Below, in pieces: positions 43,376 to 51,500 of a DNA stretch of 64,000 nucleotides. Position numbers and translations under genes: made by a program. Every line of letters starts with the position of its first letter. The first letter of the stretch is position 1. Where the stretch lies: contig AP017424.1 in assembly GCA_002355495.1 (NCBI GenBank), positions 7,753,501 to 7,817,500 of the forward strand. Reading direction: 5' to 3'. The notes below the pieces were generated by a model. It was not told where the DNA came from, did not search any database, and saw only the letters and a program-made list of their open reading frames with translations. This DNA comes from Streptomyces laurentii. GTDB taxonomy: Bacteria; Actinomycetota; Actinomycetes; Streptomycetales; Streptomycetaceae.

Positions 43376-43398
43376 ATCTGGTGGAACTTCATCGCCCG
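43376..43398. repeat. Right 23-bp direct repeat (attR-like)
   Basis: The exact copy of 37655-37677, forming the right junction of the acquired segment and the first bases of the stranded pirin 3' end. Confidence 0.75.
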
Positions 43399-43540
43399 CT
43401 CGGACGCCGAGATCCGCCAGGCCCGCGAGGACTGGATGACGGGCGACCGCTTCGGCGAGGTCCACGGCTACCCCGGCGACCGCCTCCCGGCCCCGGAACT
43501 CCCGACGGTCCCGCTGAAGGCCCGGCGGAATCCGCGCTGA
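43376..43540 (+). pseudogene. Stranded native pirin 3' end
   Basis: It encodes WWNFIARSDAEIRQAREDW, MTGDRFGEVHGYPGDRLPAPELPTVPLKARRNPR and a stop, homologous to the pirin C-terminus but without any upstream coding sequence or start. GC3 is high, as in the flanking host genes, so it is probably the original end of the pirin gene displaced by the insertion. Confidence 0.75.
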
Positions 43541-43622
43541 CCTGGGTGAAACGGCACCGGCACCCCGGCCGGGTCCGAGACGAACGGTCCGGAGGGGGTG
43601 TCGGTGCTGTGGTGTGTCGGGA

Positions 43623-44006
43623 CTAGCACTTGGGCACGGGTACGTTCCAGGAGTCGGGGTCGAGGTAGACCTTGTTCACCCAGACGTGTTTGTTGCCGCT
43701 GTCGTCATCGATCAGGAACCAGGTAGAGCTGGTTTTGCCCATGTACGTGACACTTGGGCCCATCGTGTAGCAGTAGACGTAGCGCCGACCCGGGTACACC
43801 ATGCCCATGCTGGGACTCTGCGGGTTCGGGGACTGGTAGGACCGTGAGGCGTACTGGAAGTTCAGCTCGGTGAGCGCCCGGGTGGCCGAGGTCGACCCGG
43901 CCGGATTCTGGGCGGCGTTGGCCGGTACGGCGGTGGCCGCCAGGCCGGCCGCGCCGAGGACGGCGGTGCTGAGTACCGCGACCACGGAACGCTTGAGCTG
44001 CCTCAT
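43623..44006 (-). CDS. Secreted SH3-like small protein A
   Basis: A 127-aa exported protein: signal peptide MRQLKRSVVAVLSTAVLGAAGL with cleavage after ANA (about residue 31), then a mature ~95-aa domain ending YCYTMGPSVTYMGKTSSTWFLIDDDSGNKHVWVNKVYL...VPKC. The pattern of aromatic strands with a final WV-x-KVYL resembles bacterial SH3-like cell-wall or protein-binding domains. Two cysteines (YCY and the C-terminal PKC) could form a disulfide. GGGAGGAAC precedes ATG 44006. It is a tandem paralogue of the next gene. Confidence 0.78.
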   Translation of the reverse strand: MRQLKRSVVAVLSTAVLGAAGLAATAVPANAAQNPAGSTSATRALTELNFQYASRSYQSPNPQSPSMGMVYPGRRYVYCYTMGPSVTYMGKTSSTWFLIDDDSGNKHVWVNKVYLDPDSWNVPVPKC

Positions 44007-44044
44007 GTGAGTTCCTCCCGGTGGGGCGCCGTCGCTGTGGTGCG

Positions 44045-44431
44045 TCACTGGCACTTGGGTACGTCAATGTTCACTTGGTCTCGGGCGAGGAAGACCTTGC
44101 TCACCCAGACGTTCTTGTTGCCGCTGTCGTCGTCGGTCAGGAACCAGGTGGCGCTGGTCCTGCCCACGTCCGTGACCGTCCCGCCCATCGAGTAGCAGTA
44201 GACGTAGTTCCACCCCGCGTTCAGGGTGCCCGCGTGAGATGCGTCGGATGCGTCCTTGGTCCAGTGGGACCACGAGGTGTAGTCGAAGCGCAGGGTGACG
44301 GTCTGGGCCGTCGAGGCCGACCCGGCCGTGTCCTGGGCGGCGTTGGCCGGTGTGGCGGTGGCCGCCAGTCCGGCGGCGCCGAGGAGGGCGGCGCTGAGGA
44401 CCGCGACTGCGGAACGCTTGAACTGCTTCAT
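44045..44431 (-). CDS. Secreted SH3-like small protein B
   Basis: A 128-aa paralogue of protein A, 38 nt upstream of it. It has a signal peptide (MKQFKRSAVAVLSAALLGAAGL, cleavage after ANA) and the same core: YVYCYSMGGTVTDVGRTSATWFLTDDDSGNKNVWVSKVFL and a C-terminal PKCQ. Signal peptides and the last 50 residues are near-identical, whereas residues 40-75 differ strongly (LRFDYTSWSHWTKDASDASHAG here). That indicates tandem duplication followed by divergence of one surface. AGAAGGAAC precedes ATG 44431. Probably co-transcribed with A. Confidence 0.78.
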   Translation of the reverse strand: MKQFKRSAVAVLSAALLGAAGLAATATPANAAQDTAGSASTAQTVTLRFDYTSWSHWTKDASDASHAGTLNAGWNYVYCYSMGGTVTDVGRTSATWFLTDDDSGNKNVWVSKVFLARDQVNIDVPKCQ

Positions 44432-44554
44432 GTGGGTTCCTTCTGGTCTGCTGCGGTTTCGTCGTGCTTCCGCGGCAACGATGCGATGGTCCGAGGGCGG
44501 AGCGCTCCTGCTTTTGGCTCCGGCCAAAACGTCGGCCACTTCCCGGACTTGAAC

Positions 44555-45535
44555 TCAGGGCCGGCCGAGGAGGCGGCACCCCAGAGGAGTCGTGGCGTGG
44601 ATGACGCGTTTGCCGTCCCGCCGGGAGGTGACGAGCCCGCTCTCGCGCAACACGGCCAGCTGCTGGCTGACGCTCGGCAGGGACACCCCCGTCGCGTCGG
44701 CGAGTTCGGACGTGGTGGCGCAGGCGAGCGAGGCGGCTTCGTGCAGGAGTGCCGCCCGGGTGGAGCCGAGCAGGCGGGGCAGCGAGGGCAGCGAAGCGTC
44801 CGACGCCCGGGTTCTGTCGACCGGATAGATGAGCACCGGCTGCAAGTCGTCGTCGGCCAGGGTGATGGGGCGCCGCCAGCAGAAGTACGACGGGACCAGC
44901 AGTAGACCTCGGCCTTGCAGGTGGAGATCGCGTTCGACCGGATAATCGGCGGTCAGGACGGGTGACTCCCATGTCATCGTCGGCCGCAGGCTGTTCAACA
45001 GCGCCTGGGTGCCGCCGTCCACGACCGCGCGGGTGCGCAGGGCCAGGTCCGCGGCCGTGGCCGCGCTGATGCGGCCCCACAACGGCGCGATGAACTCCGC
45101 GTAGTAGGTACGGAGGTTCGTGCCCAGCGCGGTCAGCGTGGGCACGTCCCCCCGTGCGAGCTCCGCGCCCGCCCAAGGTTGCCCGCCGCCCTCCGACAGC
45201 AGGGCCAGCTCCTGGCGCAGACGCCGTCGCGGTGTCGCGAGCACCCGGTCGATGCCCGTCTGGAGGTCGGTGGGACCACCTTCGACGGGCGGGGTGAGGA
45301 AGTCCGGAAAGTAGGCGGCGCGTGGCACGAGGCTGTGCAACGCCGACGCCGCCCCCCGGGCCGTCGCGCTCCGGCGGACCAGCTCGCCGACCGTACGCCG
45401 CCATGGGTCGAAGGCGAGGGCGCCCTCGCGTGCCTGCAGCCGGAACAGACTGCACACGATCTCCCACAACGGGTCCGGGCTGCGGGCGATACGCACGGTT
45501 GCCAGGTCGTCGCTGGTGAAATGGATACGCAGCAT
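44555..45535 (-). CDS. ArsR-type winged helix regulator with large N-terminal domain
   Basis: A 326-aa protein. The C-terminal ~75 residues are an ArsR-like winged helix: RAALLHEAASLACATTSELADATGVSLPSVSQQLAVLRESGLVTSRRDGKRVIHATTPLG. The first 250 residues (MLRIHFTSDDLATVRIARSPDPLWEIVCSLFRLQ and following) form the DUF5937-like domain that accompanies this helix in many actinobacterial regulators. GGGGGAAG sits before ATG 45535. It lies upstream of, and on the same strand as, the SH3-like pair and might regulate them. There is no cysteine metal site of the classic ArsR kind. Confidence 0.83.
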   Translation of the reverse strand: MLRIHFTSDDLATVRIARSPDPLWEIVCSLFRLQAREGALAFDPWRRTVGELVRRSATARGAASALHSLVPRAAYFPDFLTPPVEGGPTDLQTGIDRVLATPRRRLRQELALLSEGGGQPWAGAELARGDVPTLTALGTNLRTYYAEFIAPLWGRISAATAADLALRTRAVVDGGTQALLNSLRPTMTWESPVLTADYPVERDLHLQGRGLLLVPSYFCWRRPITLADDDLQPVLIYPVDRTRASDASLPSLPRLLGSTRAALLHEAASLACATTSELADATGVSLPSVSQQLAVLRESGLVTSRRDGKRVIHATTPLGCRLLGRP

Positions 45536-45771
45536 GGCTTCCCCCCGTCGGCCATCGGTGCCCCACGGAGATCCTTGCCACGCGCAACTTTTCGGGCAAG
45601 GGCAATCTCGGCCAGCGCGGGCCCGCGGCACCGGCCATGGCCGAGCGGCAGCGCTGTGATATCGGCCAGGTCGACGAGAATGGCTCGCTCGGTGTGCCGC
45701 GCGCCCGCGTTCCTTCACCCCGAAGTGCGTGTGCCGGAACTCGGCAGCCGTCCGGTCGGGAGCCGGCGGGA

Positions 45772-46662
45772 TCAGCTCACCGCGACACTCTCGATCATGA
45801 CGTGGTGGTCGGAGTACGCCGAAGCGCCCAGGGCGCACCAGCGGCGGGGCTCGCCGCTGAAGAGGTAGTCGAGCTTCCAGCCGCCGTCATGCGTGGGCCG
45901 GCCGGTCCGCTCGGCGCCCGTCTGGTCGCATTCGAGGTAGCCGGGGGTGTCCGGGCCGGTGGAGTAGAAGCCGTCGGGCCAGATCCAGGCGCTGGGCTTG
46001 CCGCCGGCCGAGTCCGGGGGCTGGGCGTTGAAGTCGCCGCCGATCACCATGTGGGGGAAGCCGGCGACGATGGCCTGGATCTCGGCCAGTTGGTCGTCCC
46101 GGTAGTCCCAGTCGGGGTGGTCGGGGTTGGAGCCCTTGAGGGTGAGGTGGGCATTGCAGACGGTGGTGTCCCACCACACGGCGGTGGCGCACTGGAAGGG
46201 CTGGTTCGGGCCGGTCCAGGGGACGGTGATCGGGTACTGCCGGGCGTCCGCCATCGGGCCCTTGACGACGATGGCGGTGCCGATCCGGTCGGCCCGGTCC
46301 GCCGGGCCGTCGTTACCGCAGCGGCTGTTCCATGTGACGCCGTTCTGCGACCACTTGTACGGGAAGAAGCTCTTGTTCCAGGTGGAACCCAGCTTCCCCA
46401 TCAGGAGGGTGAGATCGTCCTCGCAGATCTCCTGCAGCAGCGCCGCCTGTACGTAGTTGGTGTCGACGTGATACTTGACCACGTCCGTCTTCTGGTCCGG
46501 GGTGCCGGTGCCCGCACAGTTCCAGGTGTCCCGCTGGCTGCCGCACATGTTCCAGGTCATCACCTGGAGATTCTTCGGTTCCTCCGCCTGTGCGACAGGC
46601 GCGGTGCCACCGAGCAGGAGCAGAGTGCCCAGCCAACTCGCAAGTATTCTCAGTCTCTTCAC
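45772..46662 (-). CDS. Secreted endonuclease/exonuclease/phosphatase family protein
   Basis: A 296-aa exported enzyme: signal peptide MKRLRILASWLGTLLLLGG, cleavage near AQA-EE (residue 26), then the EEP fold. Catalytic residues are seen in VMTWNMCG (Asn), LLQEICED (metal-binding Glu), VIGGDFNAQPPD (Asp/Asn) and the C-terminal YSDHHVMI (Asp-His). The fold covers secreted DNases, sphingomyelinases and CdtB toxins; which of these it is cannot be decided. Four or more cysteines (CGSQ, NCAG, ICED, RCGN, CATA, VCNA) suggest disulfides. Confidence 0.85.
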   Translation of the reverse strand: MKRLRILASWLGTLLLLGGTAPVAQAEEPKNLQVMTWNMCGSQRDTWNCAGTGTPDQKTDVVKYHVDTNYVQAALLQEICEDDLTLLMGKLGSTWNKSFFPYKWSQNGVTWNSRCGNDGPADRADRIGTAIVVKGPMADARQYPITVPWTGPNQPFQCATAVWWDTTVCNAHLTLKGSNPDHPDWDYRDDQLAEIQAIVAGFPHMVIGGDFNAQPPDSAGGKPSAWIWPDGFYSTGPDTPGYLECDQTGAERTGRPTHDGGWKLDYLFSGEPRRWCALGASAYSDHHVMIESVAVS

Positions 46663-46744
46663 GGCTGATCATTATCCCGATGCAGTGCGGGCGACACAGA
46701 GTTCGGGCGGCGGTGATACGAGGTTGCGCGGAGCCGGTGGACCC

Positions 46745-46777
46745 GGTGCGATCGGGGGAGAAGAGCCCGATCGCACC
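46745..46777 (-). terminator. Terminator hairpin after M4 protease
   Basis: A perfect 12-bp inverted repeat GGTGCGATCGGG / CCCGATCGCACC with a 9-nt loop, 39 nt past the protease stop. Confidence 0.75.
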
Positions 46778-46815
46778 AGGTGGTGGAGCGCGTCGTGCGC
46801 TCTTCTCGCCTTCTG

Positions 46816-48435
46816 TCAGCCGACGTTGACGCCTCTCCAGGCGTTCGCGACCGCGGCGTATTCGGGGCTGTCCGGGCCGTACAGATCGGCGGCCGCGGCG
46901 AGGGTGCCCGTGCGGGCGGCCGCGTAGTTGGTGGAGGAGGTGAACTTCGTGGCGAGCGCCCTGTACCAGATCTTGTAGGCCTTGACCCGGCCGATGCCGG
47001 TCACGGTCACGTTGTTCGCGGTGGGCGAGTCGTAGGGCACACCGTTGACGACCTTGGGGCCGCTGCCCTCGGCGAGCAGGTAGAAGAAGTGGTTGGCCAG
47101 GCCCGACGAGTAGTGGACGTCGACGTTGCCGATGCCGGAGTACCAGAAGTCCTTGGACACGCCGTCCTTGCTCGGCTTGTCCATGTAACGCAGCGGATTT
47201 CCCGTGCCGTTGGCGTCGATGTTCTCGCCGATGAGGTAGTCGCCGACATCGGTGGCGTTGCCGGCGTGGAACTCGGCCGAGGTGCCGAGGATGTCCGAGG
47301 TCGCCTCGTTGAGGCCGCCGGACTCACCGCTGTAGATCAGGCCCGCGGTGGCGGCGGTGACGCCGTGGGACATCTCGTGGGCGGCGATGTCGGTGGCGGT
47401 GAGCGGGTGGGCGTTGTCGTAGCCGTCGCCGTACGTCATGCAGTAACACGAGCCGTCGAAGAAGGCGTTGGCGTAGTTGATGCCGTAGTGGACACGGGAG
47501 TTGGCGGCTTTGCCGTCGCCGCGGACGCCATTGCGGCCGAGCTCGTTCTTGTAGAAGTCCCACGTGGTCGCCTCGGCGTAGTGGGCGTCGGCGGCGGCGC
47601 TCTCGCGGTGGGTGACGAGGCCGTTGCCCCACACATCTGTGCTGTTGGTGAAGAGCGTGCCGGTGCCGGACGTGCCGCCGTTGAGGTCGTAGGTCTTGGA
47701 CCCGCCGCGCGCGGCGTCGGTGAGGGTGTACGTGCCGTTCGAGCCGGAGGTGCCGAGGCTGACCTGGCCGCTGTACAAGGAGTTGCCGATGCCGGTCCGG
47801 ATGCTCTCGTAGGAGAAGAGTTCCTTGCCGCTGTCTGCGTCGGTGATGACGTGGCGGCGGCTCGGGGTGCCGTCGGTCTGGGTGCCGGTGACGACGGTCT
47901 CCCAGGCGAGGACGGGCTTGCCGGTGGCGGCCCAGATCACCTTGCGGGTGGTGTCGGCCTTGGCGTCCTTCGCGCGGGAGGACGTGGCGGCGGCCTGGCC
48001 CGCGGTGGTGGCGGCGACGGCCGGAGTGGTGCTCGCGACGGATATACGGGCGTCGGTCGCCTTGGTGGTGGAGCGCGCGCCGTCCCTTTTCTCGTGTACG
48101 ACGAGGTCGCCGCCGAGGACCGGAAGACCGGCGTACGTACGCTCGTACCGGGTGTGGACAGTGCCGTCCGCGTCCTTGACGACATCGCGGGCGATCAGGG
48201 CTTCCCGGTCGCCGAGTGTGATCGCCCGAGCGGTGTCGGCCGCCTTGGTCTGGGCCTCCTGGAGGGCGGCGGCGCGCTGTGGGGCGCTGAGCGCGACCGC
48301 GGTCGCGCCGGCTTCGCGCGGCGTGTCGGCGTCGGCGGTTCCGGTTTGGACGCCGACCGCGACCACGGCGGCCGAGGCGATGAGGGCGGCGGCGCGGGCG
48401 GTGGTACGACGGTGCGCGGGCTGCAGGCGGGTCAC
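46816..48435 (-). CDS. Secreted M4 (thermolysin-like) metalloprotease
   Basis: A 539-aa preproenzyme. It has a signal peptide (ARAAALIASAAVVAVGVQTG), a propeptide with FTP-like and PepSY-like parts (VHTRYERTYAGLPVLGGDLVVHE and RKVIWAATGKPVLAWETVVTG), then the catalytic M4 domain. Zinc site: HEMSHGVTA (HExxH) and the downstream glutamate in GLNEATSDILG; the transition-state histidine is in DVHYSSGLANHFFYLLAEG. GAAGGAG stands 5 nt before GTG 48435. It is a general extracellular protease resembling Streptomyces neutral proteases. Confidence 0.93.
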   Translation of the reverse strand: MTRLQPAHRRTTARAAALIASAAVVAVGVQTGTADADTPREAGATAVALSAPQRAAALQEAQTKAADTARAITLGDREALIARDVVKDADGTVHTRYERTYAGLPVLGGDLVVHEKRDGARSTTKATDARISVASTTPAVAATTAGQAAATSSRAKDAKADTTRKVIWAATGKPVLAWETVVTGTQTDGTPSRRHVITDADSGKELFSYESIRTGIGNSLYSGQVSLGTSGSNGTYTLTDAARGGSKTYDLNGGTSGTGTLFTNSTDVWGNGLVTHRESAAADAHYAEATTWDFYKNELGRNGVRGDGKAANSRVHYGINYANAFFDGSCYCMTYGDGYDNAHPLTATDIAAHEMSHGVTAATAGLIYSGESGGLNEATSDILGTSAEFHAGNATDVGDYLIGENIDANGTGNPLRYMDKPSKDGVSKDFWYSGIGNVDVHYSSGLANHFFYLLAEGSGPKVVNGVPYDSPTANNVTVTGIGRVKAYKIWYRALATKFTSSTNYAAARTGTLAAAADLYGPDSPEYAAVANAWRGVNVG

Positions 48436-48545
48436 GCGGGCTCCTTCGCTGGGAAGCGGGGGCGCGGGGGGCGGCCATGGGCGTTGTCGTGGCTGAGAGC
48501 GTGCCAGCGCACCGTCGTGATGGGCAGGTCTACAACAAGACATTG

Positions 48546-48576
48546 CTCCGGCGGCCCGAGAGACGGGCCGCCGGAG
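48546..48576 (-). terminator. Terminator after the PKS gene
   Basis: A perfect 12-bp inverted repeat CTCCGGCGGCCC / GGGCCGCCGGAG with a 7-nt loop, 22 nt past the frame-corrected stop (48598-48600) of the PKS gene. Its position supports that corrected stop. Confidence 0.8.
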
Positions 48577-48597
48577 CGGACGAGCGCCGGGGGAACC

Positions 48598-51500
48598 TCA
48601 GGCCGGGCCGTCGAGCCACCGGTGGACGGCGAGCGCGGTGGTGCGGGCGTGTTCCTCCAGCAGGGTGAAGTGGTCCCCGGGCGCGGTGATCTCGGTGTGC
48701 GGCAGGCTCCAGTCCGGGGCGGGGCGGCGCCGGGCAGCGGGGCCCGGGCTCGTACGAACAGGGTGGGGCAGGAGAGCGGCGCGGGGGTCCAGCCGTCGAA
48801 GAGCTCGAAGTACCCGGCCATGGCGGTGAGCCGGCCGGTCTCGGTGGAGGCGAACTCCGCCGCCCGCCGCAGCATGTCCGAGGTCATCGCGGAGAGCGCC
48901 CGGCCCCGCTCGCCCCGGTCGGGGGGATAGGTGTCCATCAGGACGACGGCCGCCGGGGCCATGCCCTCGGATTCCAGCCGCTCGGCCACGGCATGTGCCA
49001 CCCAGCCGCCGGCCGACCGCCCCAGCAGGACGGCGGCGCCCTCGGGCGCGGCCGCCCGGACGGCGGCGGCGTGCGCGGTGACGAGGGCGTCCCGGGTGGC
49101 GGGCAGGGCCTCCTCGGGTTCGAACCCCGGGTGCCGTAGCGCGGAAACCGGCCGCAGCCCCCGCAGTCCGGCGCCGAGGCGCGCGTACTCCTGCGGCCCG
49201 GAGAGCGCGCTGAGTGCGGGGAAACAGACCAGCCGGGGCCCGGTGTCACCCGCTTCGAGCGTGACCGGTGCTCGTGCTGCCTCGGCCGCTCCGGCGCGGT
49301 CGAAGACGGGGCGCAGCCGTGCGGCGAGGGTGAGGAGCGCCATGCCGTCCCAGGTCCGTCCTCGGACGCATGCCGTACGGAAGAGGGCGCCCAGGGAGTC
49401 GGGCGCCTCCCCGGCGGACCGCGCCCCGGTGTGCGACGCGGTGCCTCGTGTCGGAGCGTCGTCCGTGACGTCTCCCCTGCCCTCGTCCGCCGGTCGTCCG
49501 GGCTGCCTCGGCGGGTCCCCGGCCGGCGCCTCGGTGTCGTACCGCCGCCCCAGCTCGGTGGCGAGCGCGCGCGGCGTCGGGAAGTCGAACAGCAAGGTGG
49601 ACGGCAGGGACAGCCCGGTCCACGCCGCGAGTTCGTTGCGCAGTTCGACCGTGGCCAGGGAGTCCAGCCCCAGATCCGCCAGCAGGGTGTCCGCGCCGAT
49701 CTCGCCGGCCTCCTCTCCGTGGCCGAGAACCCGGGCCGCCAGGGTCCGGACCGTGGCGAGCGTCGGCCTGACCCGCTCGCCACGCCTGCCACGGTCGTTC
49801 TCGCGATCCCCGTCCTTCTCGGTCCCCGCCTCGACGCCCGTGTGGGCAGCAGCAGCGGACGGGGCGAGGCGGGCCGCGACCACCACGGGCTCGTCACCGG
49901 CCACGGCCGCGTCGAAAAGGGCCAGCCCTTCCTCCGCCCCGAGCGGGACGAAGCCGGAACGGGCCATCCGCCGCCGGTCCGTCTCGCCGAGGTGTGCGGT
50001 CATGCCGTCGTCCTGCCGCCACGGACCCCAGGCGATCGACGTGGCGGGCCGTCCGAGCCGCGCCCGGTGGTGCGCGAGGGCGTCCAGTGAGCAGTTGGCC
50101 GCCGCGTAGGTGGCCTGGCCGGCGGAGCCGAAGGTGCCCGCCACCGACGAGAACAGTGCGAAGACGGCCAGGTCGTGGCCCAGGGTCAGCTCGTGCAGCG
50201 CGAGCGCGGCATCCGCCTTGGGCCGCAGGACCTGCCGCAGTCGCTCGGTGGTGAGCGCCGGGACGACGCCGTCGTCGAGCACCCCCGCGGCGTGTACGAC
50301 GCCGGTCAGCGGGTGGGCCGCCGGCACCGCGTCGAGCAAGGCCGCGAGCGCGGTCCGGTCCGCGACGTCGCAGGCGTGTACGGCCGCCTCGGCGCCCAGC
50401 CCACGCAGTTCCGCGACGAGCTCCCGGGCCCCCGGGGCGTCCGGCCCGCGCCGGCCGGCGAGCAGCAGATGCCGGACGCCGTGCGCGGTGACCAGATGCC
50501 GGGCCACCAGCGCGCCCAGCGAACCCGTGCCGCCGGTGACCAGGACGGTGCCCTCCGGGTCGAGCGGCCGGCGCGGATGCCCGTGCTCGCGCGGCTCCGG
50601 CGCCGGGTCGGCCGACGGCACCAGCTTCGGCACGTACACCGTCCCCCGGCGTACGGCCGCCTCCGGCACCGAGCCCGTCGACAGGCCCGGCAGCAGGGCG
50701 AGCAGACCGCGCCGGCCATCGGAACGCTCGTCCGTGTCGACCAGAGCGAAACGGTCCGGATTCTCCCGCAGGGCCGAGCGGACCAGTCCCCATACCGGGG
50801 CGTGCGGGGGTACGGGCGTGGTCGCGCCGTCCGTATCCTCACCGGCGCCGTCACCCGCCGCGGCAACGGCACCGGACGTCACCAGGACGAGGCGGGAACG
50901 CGACAACTGCGGTCGAGCCAGCCACTCTTGAACAAGCGTCAGTGCCCAGTCCGCCGACCGCAGCAGCGCGGCTGCCGAGTCCCGGACATCGCCGGCGGTG
51001 TCGGGCGGCGGGCAGGGAGCCAGGACGACCGCGGCCGACCCGTCGCAGTCCGCCGGGGCGCGGTACACGGGGACACCGGACCCCGGCGGCGCGAGGGCGT
51101 CGACCGGAGGGGTGCCGGGCGTGCCCAGCACCGCCCAACGCGGCAACGCCCCAGGCATGGAGGATTCCGGGGGCGACGGCACCCAGTCGGTCCGGTAGAG
51201 CGTGCGGGTGGCGGCCGGTGCCGGCGTGGAGCCGGTACGCGGAAGGGGCCGGAGGGCCAGCGAACGGATCGCCGCCACGGGCGAACCCGTCTCGTCGGTC
51301 AGCTCCACTCCCGTCTGCCCGTCGGGTCCGGGCGTCAGCCGCACCCGCACCCGCCGAACGCGGCCCGCGCGCCATACCCGTACGCCGCTGAAGGAGAAGG
51401 GGAGGGACAGGGGACCGTCGGCAGCGGCCGTTCCGGAGCCGCTCTCGTCGTCCACGCCACCCAAGTGGTGCAGGGCCAGAGCGTGCAACGCCGCGTCGAG

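Larger units (their letters stand above)
37678..43398. mobile_element. Acquired 5.7-kb segment inserted in the pirin 3' end
   Basis: Bounded by 23-bp perfect direct repeats inside the pirin gene, it brings a substitute pirin 3' end on its left and strands the original 3' end on its right, the pattern left by site-specific islands or homologous gene-end capture. It contains a truncated IS5-type transposase, a transporter stub, a small hypothetical, a molybdenum S/N-oxide reductase and an EF-hand protein, with lower GC than the flanks in noncoding parts. No integrase is present, so it is a remnant or was moved by recombination. Origin is inferred, not shown. Confidence 0.6.

Noticed and set aside
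48432..48597. C-terminal extension of the PKS to 48432
   Set aside because: It is translation past the frameshift; it crosses a strong terminator hairpin and reaches the M4 protease start, and the corrected frame gives a normal TE end at 48598.
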